Positions 58,879 to 64,000 of a DNA stretch of 64,000 bases are shown here, in pieces. The stretch is taken from NCBI RefSeq assembly GCF_025460805.1, contig NZ_JAMXFJ010000001.1, forward strand, positions 277,859 to 341,858, read 5' to 3'. The notes under the pieces are model-generated. The model saw only the letters and a list, made by a program, of their open reading frames with translations. It was not told the origin of the DNA and made no database searches. How positions within the stretch are numbered: the stretch's first letter is position 1; every line of letters begins with the position of its first letter. The DNA comes from Microvirga sesbaniae (GTDB lineage: Bacteria; Pseudomonadota; Alphaproteobacteria; Rhizobiales; Beijerinckiaceae). Position numbers and translations under genes: made by a program.

Positions 58879-61758
58879 TTACGCCGCCGCCGGGGCCGCG
58901 CCGACGAGCTGGCGCGCCTGAAGGGTCGACATCGGCTCTCCGAAGACCGGTCCCTGAGCGTACTCGCAGCCGAGCTGGTAGAGCTCGATCACCTCGGATT
59001 CGCTTTCCGCCCCCTCGGCCACGATCTCCATGCCGAGCTCATGGGCCATCTTGACTATGGAGCGCAGGATGACCGGCTTGCCGGAGCCCATCAGGCGCAC
59101 GAAGGACTCGTCCACCTTGATCGTGTCGAACGGGAAGCGCTGCAGGTAGGAGAGGGCGGAGTAGCCGGTCCCGAAATCGTCGAGCGAGAGGCCCGCGCCG
59201 AGATCGCGCAGGCGCGTGAGCATCTGGGCGGAATATTCGGGGTTCTCCATCACGAGGCTCTCGGTCATCTCGATCTTGAGAGTGCCGGGCACGACCCCCG
59301 TGCGGGCGACGACCGATTTCACGTCCTGCAGCAGGTCGTGGCGCAGCAGGTGATGGCTCGACATGTTGACGCTGGCGAAGATCGGCGGCTCGACCTCGAG
59401 GGCGTTCTGCCAGGCGGCGAGCTCGCGGCCGGTCTGCTCCAGCAGGAAGACACTGAGCTTGATGATCAGCCCGGTCTCCTCGGCGATCGACAGGAAGTCC
59501 TCGGGCCCGATGCGTCCGAGCCGCGGATGGTCCCAGCGCAGCATGGATTCGAAGCCCGCGATGGTCCGGTCCTCCAGGCGCACGATGGGCTTGAACAGCA
59601 CGCGCATCTCGTTGCGGTCGAGCGCGTGGCGCAGGTCCGTCTCCATGGTGAAATGGTCGCTGCGGTCGGAGCGCATGGTCGGCCGGAAGACCTCGATCCG
59701 GTCGCCGCCGTGGCGCCGGGCATGGGCCATGGCGATCTCGGCGTTGCGCAGCACCTCCTCGCGCCGCGCCGCGATCTGCGGATCGTAGAGGGCGATGCCG
59801 ATGGACGCGGTGAGGAAGATCTCGCGCTCGGCATAGGTGAACGGCGTCGTCACGACGCGCCGGACCATGTCGGCGAAGGAAATGATGCGGTCGGGCTCCC
59901 GCTCCGAGAGCAGGATGATGGCGAACTCGTCGCCCGAGATGCGCGCGAGCGTGTCCTGCGGCTTGAGCAGGCGGCTCAGGCGGCGGGACAGGGTGAGCAG
60001 CACCGAATCGCCGGCGGCATATCCCGCCGCGGCGTTCGCATCCTTCAGCTTGTCGATGTCGACGACGAGCACGGTGGGACGCAGGGCATCGTCCTGGCCG
60101 GCGAAGGTGAGGGCGGCCTCCAGCCGGTCGTAGAAGAGCTGCCGGTTCGGCAGGCTTGTCAGGTTGTCATGCACCGCGTCGTAGAGCAGGCGCTCTTCGG
60201 CGGTCTTGCTGTCCATGACGTCGGCCAGGGTCCCGACGATGCGCAGCACCTCGCCGTCCGAGCCGATCACGGGCCGCGCCTTCAAGCGGAACCAGTGGTG
60301 CGCGCCGGAGGCCGAGCGCAGGCGGAAGTCCTGGGTCAGCCGGCCGCGGCGCTGCTCGATCACCGCATCCAGGGCGAGACGGTACCGGTCCTTGTCGAAG
60401 GGATGGATCAGGTCGAACCAGGCGGAGGCGGGTCCTTCCAGCGAGCCGCGCTTCAATCCGAGCTGGTGCTCGACCTCGGGGCTGACGAAGATGTTGTCGG
60501 AGACCACGTCCCAGTCGAACACGATGTCGCCGGCGCCGGTGAGGGCCAGGGCCCGGCGTTCCGTGTCGTTCACGAAGCCGCGGGTGAAGGCGCCGCCCGC
60601 GAAGGCGTGCTGCATGACCGTGAAGCCGATGAGCATGACGACGAGAACGAGGCCGCCGACGAGGGCCGGGGGCACGAGGTCGGACGTGAGCTGGCCGACG
60701 ACCGTGAAGCTCGCGGCCGTCACCCAGGCGACCAGGAGGAGCCAGGTGGGGACCAGCATCACCGCGCGGTCGTAGCCGTGCGTCGCCAGATGGATCACGA
60801 GGACGAAGCCGATGCCCGCGACCGCCGCGATCGACATGCGGGCGACGCCCGAGGCCACCGGCGGATCGACGATGGCCAGCGCCACCATGGCCCCGAGGAA
60901 CAGCAGCCAGAAGGCGGTCACGTGGCTGTAGCGCACGTGCCAGCGGTTGAGGTTGAGATAGGCGAAGAGGAAGACCAGCAGCGTCGCGGAGAGCACCGCC
61001 TCCGCGCCGGCGCGATAGATCTGCTCGGTCGCCTCGCTGATCGGGAAGATGCGCTGGAAGAAGCCGAAATCGATGCAGGCATAGGCCAGCACCGCCCAGG
61101 CCAGTGCCGCGGCGGCCGGGAAGATCAGGGCGCCCTTCACCACGAACACGATGGTCAGGAACAGGGCCAGCAGGCCCGCGATGCCGATGATGATGCCCTT
61201 GTAGAGGGTCAGCCCGTTGACCCGGTCCTTGTAGGCGTTGGCATCCCACAGGTGGAGCTGGGGCAGGTTGTTGGAGCGCAGCTCCGCCACGAAGGTGACG
61301 GTCGTGCCCGGATCGAGGGTGATGAGGAAGATGTCCGCATCCGCGCTGTCGTCCCGGTCGGGCCGGATGCCCTGGCTGGCCGTGATCGCGGCGATCCGGG
61401 TCGCGCCCAGATCCGGCCAGAGAACGCCGGAGCCGGTGAGGCGGAAGTGCGGCGCCACCAGAAGGCGGTCGACCTGTTCGTCGGTGTCGTTGGTGAGCGC
61501 GAAGACGATCCAGTCGGGCCGGGTTCCGGCCTCGCGCGCCTTCACGGCGATGCGCCGGACGATGCCGTCGCGCCCCGGCGCCGTGGAAATCCTGATCTCG
61601 TCCCCGTCCGAGTTGTAGCGCTCGATGGCCGGGGTCAGGTCGATGGCCTTCATCTTGGGATCGACGCGGACGGATTCCACCGCCCGGCCGGATGACGGAA
61701 AGGCCAGCCCCAGGAATGCCGCCAGAAGAAGGGTTATGGCGAAAGATACGATCCGCAA
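58879..61758 (-). CDS. membrane-sensor PAS-GGDEF-EAL protein with altered catalytic motifs
   Basis: 959 residues: a signal peptide (VSFAITLLLAAFLGLAFPSSGRA), a beta-rich periplasmic domain, seven or so membrane helices (about 190-385, 7TM-DISM style), a PAS domain (GAGDIVFDWDVVSDNIFVSPEVEHQLG), GGDEF (about 525-690) and EAL (about 705-950). The GGDEF motif reads RISGDEFAII (SGDEF), usually still compatible with cyclase activity. The EAL motif reads GFESMLRW (ESM, where EAL is expected), while the later EMTESLVM, DDFGTGYSALSYL and AEGAES-type motifs are altered too (K-V-D-E-S-F; QGPVFGEP instead of QGYLF). So phosphodiesterase activity is doubtful and it may act mainly as a c-di-GMP receptor. 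TTG start at 61758 keeps the signal peptide; no ATG fits. Confidence 0.88.
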   Translation of the reverse strand: MRIVSFAITLLLAAFLGLAFPSSGRAVESVRVDPKMKAIDLTPAIERYNSDGDEIRISTAPGRDGIVRRIAVKAREAGTRPDWIVFALTNDTDEQVDRLLVAPHFRLTGSGVLWPDLGATRIAAITASQGIRPDRDDSADADIFLITLDPGTTVTFVAELRSNNLPQLHLWDANAYKDRVNGLTLYKGIIIGIAGLLALFLTIVFVVKGALIFPAAAALAWAVLAYACIDFGFFQRIFPISEATEQIYRAGAEAVLSATLLVFLFAYLNLNRWHVRYSHVTAFWLLFLGAMVALAIVDPPVASGVARMSIAAVAGIGFVLVIHLATHGYDRAVMLVPTWLLLVAWVTAASFTVVGQLTSDLVPPALVGGLVLVVMLIGFTVMQHAFAGGAFTRGFVNDTERRALALTGAGDIVFDWDVVSDNIFVSPEVEHQLGLKRGSLEGPASAWFDLIHPFDKDRYRLALDAVIEQRRGRLTQDFRLRSASGAHHWFRLKARPVIGSDGEVLRIVGTLADVMDSKTAEERLLYDAVHDNLTSLPNRQLFYDRLEAALTFAGQDDALRPTVLVVDIDKLKDANAAAGYAAGDSVLLTLSRRLSRLLKPQDTLARISGDEFAIILLSEREPDRIISFADMVRRVVTTPFTYAEREIFLTASIGIALYDPQIAARREEVLRNAEIAMAHARRHGGDRIEVFRPTMRSDRSDHFTMETDLRHALDRNEMRVLFKPIVRLEDRTIAGFESMLRWDHPRLGRIGPEDFLSIAEETGLIIKLSVFLLEQTGRELAAWQNALEVEPPIFASVNMSSHHLLRHDLLQDVKSVVARTGVVPGTLKIEMTESLVMENPEYSAQMLTRLRDLGAGLSLDDFGTGYSALSYLQRFPFDTIKVDESFVRLMGSGKPVILRSIVKMAHELGMEIVAEGAESESEVIELYQLGCEYAQGPVFGEPMSTLQARQLVGAAPAAA

Positions 61759-61959
61759 TGCTTCGGTCTTTCGTCCGGTACTAAAACAATGGAACAGGAT
61801 TGGTACCGGTCAGGAGCCTTGAGAGCAAGCTGGGGCCGGAGGGGCCCGTCACTTGTCCGCAGGACTCGTTTGTTATCGTTACTATGTGGCCATGAGGCCC
61901 GTTTGCGGCGGGATTGAGGAGAAACAGCCGTGACCATGGGGAAGGTCCGGCTAAAAAAT

Positions 61960-63243
61960 TCAGGCCCGCAGCGCCGAGGCGATCTCGTCCAGGGAGGGCA
62001 GCTCCTTGATCGGGCCGATCGCCGCCAGGGTCGGGGCTCCCTGCAGAAGCCGGCGTCCGGCCTCGCGGACATGGTCGACCTCGAGGGCATCGACCTTGCG
62101 GACGATCTCCTCGCTCGCCACCACGCGGCCCCAGGACAGGAGCTGGCGCGCGACGCGCTCGATCCGGCCGCCCGGCGTCTCCAGGGCCGTCAGGAGCGCG
62201 ACCTTCATCTGCGCCTTGGCGCGGATGAGCTCGATCTCGCTGATGTCGCGGGTCGCCTGCGCCATGCAGGCGAGGGTCACGTCCATGAGTTCGCGCACGT
62301 CCGAGCCCGCCGTTCCGGCCCCGATGCCGAAGAGGCCGCAATCGGAGAAGGGCCAGTGGAAGGAATCGATCGAATAGGCGAGGCCGCGGGTCTCGCGGAC
62401 CTCGTGCCACAGGCGCGAGGTCAGGCCGCCGCCGAGCATGTGGGCGAAGAGGTGGACGGCGTAGTAGCCGGGGTCCTTGAACGAGAGGCCCGGCAGTCCG
62501 AGCACCAGGTTGGCCTGTTCGAGCTTGCGCGCAATCCGCCTCTCGCCGCCCGCGTAGCGCCCCTGTTCCGGCTGCCGCGGAGCAACGGCCGGCATCCCGC
62601 CGAACAGGCGTTCCGCCAGGTCGACGATCCGGGCGTGCTCCACGTCGCCGGCCGCGGCCAGCACCATCTTGCCCGGCGTGTACTCGCGGGCCAGGAAGGC
62701 GCGGATCGTCGCCTCGCCGAAGCTCCTGATCGTCTCCGGCGTGCCGAGGATCGGCCGCCCGACCGCCTGGTTCGGGAACGCCGTTTCCATGAACGCGTCG
62801 TAGATCAGGTCGTCGGGCGTGTCCTCGACGGCGGCGTATTCCTGCAGGATCACGCCCTTTTCGCGGGCGAGCTCGCCCGCATCGAAAGCCGAGTTGATCA
62901 GGATGTCGCCCAGCACGTCGAGCGCGACGTCCACGTTCTCGCCGAGGACGCGGGCCGTGTAGCTCGTGTATTCGACGCTGGTGGCGGCGTTGATGTCGCC
63001 GCCCACGTTCTCGATGTCCTCGGCGATCCGGCGCGCCGAGCGGCGGGCCGTACCCTTGAAGGCCATGTGCTCGATGAGGTGCGAAAGACCGTGCTCGTGA
63101 GCCTCCTCATGGCGCGAGCCGGTGCCGACCCACACGCCGAGCGTCGCCGTGGCGATCGCGGGCATCCGCTCGGTGGCGACCATCAGGCCGTTGGACAGGG
63201 TCGTGATCTCGATCCGCTTCTCGTGGACGAAGTGCTGGTTCAT
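61960..63243 (-). CDS. M16 (pitrilysin/mitochondrial-processing-peptidase-like) zinc peptidase
   Basis: 427 residues. The inverted zinc motif HLIEH is at residues 55-59 (HGLSHLIEHMAFKGT) and the third metal Glu in the downstream helix ENVGGDINAATSVEYT. NQHFVHEKRIEITTLSNGL opens the fold; HLFAHMLGGGLTSRLWHEVRETRGLAYSIDS is the second-half signature (short parts). Single-chain, resembling bacterial PqqL/MPP-beta-like enzymes. ATG overlaps the thrC stop by four bases (TCAT), so the two are co-transcribed, a pair typical of Hyphomicrobiales. Function is not established. Confidence 0.93.
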   Translation of the reverse strand: MNQHFVHEKRIEITTLSNGLMVATERMPAIATATLGVWVGTGSRHEEAHEHGLSHLIEHMAFKGTARRSARRIAEDIENVGGDINAATSVEYTSYTARVLGENVDVALDVLGDILINSAFDAGELAREKGVILQEYAAVEDTPDDLIYDAFMETAFPNQAVGRPILGTPETIRSFGEATIRAFLAREYTPGKMVLAAAGDVEHARIVDLAERLFGGMPAVAPRQPEQGRYAGGERRIARKLEQANLVLGLPGLSFKDPGYYAVHLFAHMLGGGLTSRLWHEVRETRGLAYSIDSFHWPFSDCGLFGIGAGTAGSDVRELMDVTLACMAQATRDISEIELIRAKAQMKVALLTALETPGGRIERVARQLLSWGRVVASEEIVRKVDALEVDHVREAGRRLLQGAPTLAAIGPIKELPSLDEIASALRA

Positions 63244-64000
63244 GCGGCCGCGCCTTTGACCGCCCGCGCGCGCTCGCGGATGAAGCGCTCGACCGCAGCC
63301 TGGTCGTTGGGAAGAACCGTGAAGCTCTCCCTGCGCTCCATCAAATCAGCCATGTGCGGCGGAAGTGCGGGGCGCAGGCCCGTGGCGCGCTCGACCGCAT
63401 CCGGAAATTTGGCCGGATGCGCGGTGGACAGGGCCACGACGGGAGTTCCGGGGGCCTGCTCGAGCAGCGCGCGGGCCGCGCGGGTGCCGACGGCGCTGTG
63501 CGGGTCGAGCACGTAGCCGGTGGCGCGATAGGTTCCGGCCATCTCGGCCATGACGCTGTCCTCGTTCACGGCCCGGGCCGAGAACTCCTCGCGGATGCGG
63601 GCAAGCGGCTCGGCCTCGATCATGAAGGCGCGCGACTGGGCGAGGCTTGCCATCAGGCGGCGGATCGCCCCGCCGTCCCGGCCATAGGCCTCGAACAGCA
63701 GGCGTTCGAAGTTGGACGAGATCTGGATGTCCATGGACGGCGAGGTCGTGGGTTCCACGCCCTTGATCTCGTAGGAGCCCGAGCCGAGGGTGCGGGCCAG
63801 GATGTCGTTGGCGTTGGTGCCGATCATCAGCTGCCCGACGGGAAGGCCCATGCGCTTGGCCACCCAGCCGGCCAGGATGTCGCCGAAATTGCCGGTCGGC
63901 ACCGAGAAGGAGACCGGGCGGTGAGGGGAGCCCAGCGCCACGGCGGCCGTGAAGTAATAGACCGCCTGCGCGGCGACCCGGGCCCAGTTGATGGAGTTCA
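63240..64000 (-). CDS. thrC: threonine synthase (partial, N-terminus outside window)
   Basis: Last step of threonine synthesis, converting O-phosphohomoserine. The 253 visible residues are the C-terminal part of the long (class II, fungal-type) ThrC: FTAAVALGSPHRPVSFSVPTGNFGDILAGWVAKRMGLPV (short parts; the phosphate loop is TGNFGD), MIGTNANDILAR, GSYEIKGVEPTTSPSMDIQISSNFERLLFEAYGRD and the terminal DPHSAVGTRAARALLEQAP. The PLP lysine lies beyond the window. Upstream gene is in an operon with M16. Confidence 0.95.
   Translation of the reverse strand, partial: NSINWARVAAQAVYYFTAAVALGSPHRPVSFSVPTGNFGDILAGWVAKRMGLPVGQLMIGTNANDILARTLGSGSYEIKGVEPTTSPSMDIQISSNFERLLFEAYGRDGGAIRRLMASLAQSRAFMIEAEPLARIREEFSARAVNEDSVMAEMAGTYRATGYVLDPHSAVGTRAARALLEQAPGTPVVALSTAHPAKFPDAVERATGLRPALPPHMADLMERRESFTVLPNDQAAVERFIRERARAVKGAAA

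Noticed and set aside
59041..61695. 884-codon plus-strand frame antisense to the GGDEF/EAL gene
   Set aside because: Shadow of a clear multi-domain protein; sequence is Gly/Asp/Arg-biased with no fold.
1..64000. CRISPR array, tRNA, rRNA, insertion sequence or prophage
   Set aside because: No regularly spaced direct repeats, cloverleaf, rRNA core, transposase or phage module was recognised; the tandem arrays at 29824 and 36327 have no spacers.

Overview
The window is GC-rich, densely coded DNA from an alphaproteobacterium. Its character points to the Hyphomicrobiales (Rhizobiales), plausibly the Methylobacteriaceae/Beijerinckiaceae side (Microvirga-like); the genus is an inference. Supporting signs are a GapR/DUF2312 gene, a NepR-like gene, a DUF1127 gene, ispH-thrB-rnhA in a row, an M16 peptidase overlapping thrC, and two dispersed palindromic repeat families of the kind common between genes in this order. 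No rRNA, tRNA, insertion sequence, phage or CRISPR array was found.

Layout. 1-2431: iron/siderophore ABC importer (permease cut by the window edge) divergent from a methyltransferase, with AT-rich palindromes between. 2516-10423: PLP ammonia-lyase, membrane hemerythrin, PQQ glucose dehydrogenase, and an SsuABC-type importer. 10779-13985: minDE without an adjacent minC, a DUF5996 protein and a helix-hairpin-helix membrane protein. 14062-17797: a TPP riboswitch followed by ykoF-ykoE-ykoD-ykoC, a complete thiamin-precursor ECF importer operon. 17901-25641: peptidase T, a CAP/RTX secreted protein, a Bug-type binding protein, a periplasmic glycerophosphodiesterase and a DUF1254 protein. 26267-27737: two paralogous, acidic, internally repeated small proteins, each preceded by a perfect TGTGA-N6-TCACA palindrome at almost the same distance; this is the least explained locus. 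27997-34714: small membrane protein, TPR-methyltransferase, glutamine amidotransferase, orphan NepR-like protein, PLP decarboxylase, VOC protein, MBOAT acyltransferase. 35200-41045: a 50-residue protein, rpsU with a TTG start, cysK, an NAD(P)-binding protein with a divergent AraC regulator, gapR and a basic histone-tail-like protein. 41458-50689: lipoprotein, APH-type kinase, alpha/beta hydrolase with divergent LysR, a phospholipase-A2-motif small protein, UPF0114/YqhA, EamA transporter, LysR, DUF1127 (with two hairpins in its leader) and DUF937. 50781-64000: MATE and CPA2 transporters, ispH-thrB-rnhA, peroxiredoxin, DsbD-N-type protein, YqgE/AlgH, a GGDEF/EAL protein, M16 peptidase and the C-terminal part of thrC.

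How the genes fit together. Most of the window is housekeeping or transport arranged in short operons with 1-29 nt overlaps. Threonine synthesis is split between thrB (55285) and thrC (63240). Several regulator-target pairs are divergent (AraC/NmrA-like, LysR/hydrolase). Intergenic space is largely filled by repeat family A (palindromes around 'CATCACCGGG...CCCGGTGATG' and 'ATGGCCGGC...GCCGGCCAT') and family B (palindromes around AAAGTGG-N2/3-CCACTTT inside GATGC flanks). Function names rest on motif and family recognition by eye; no database search was run.
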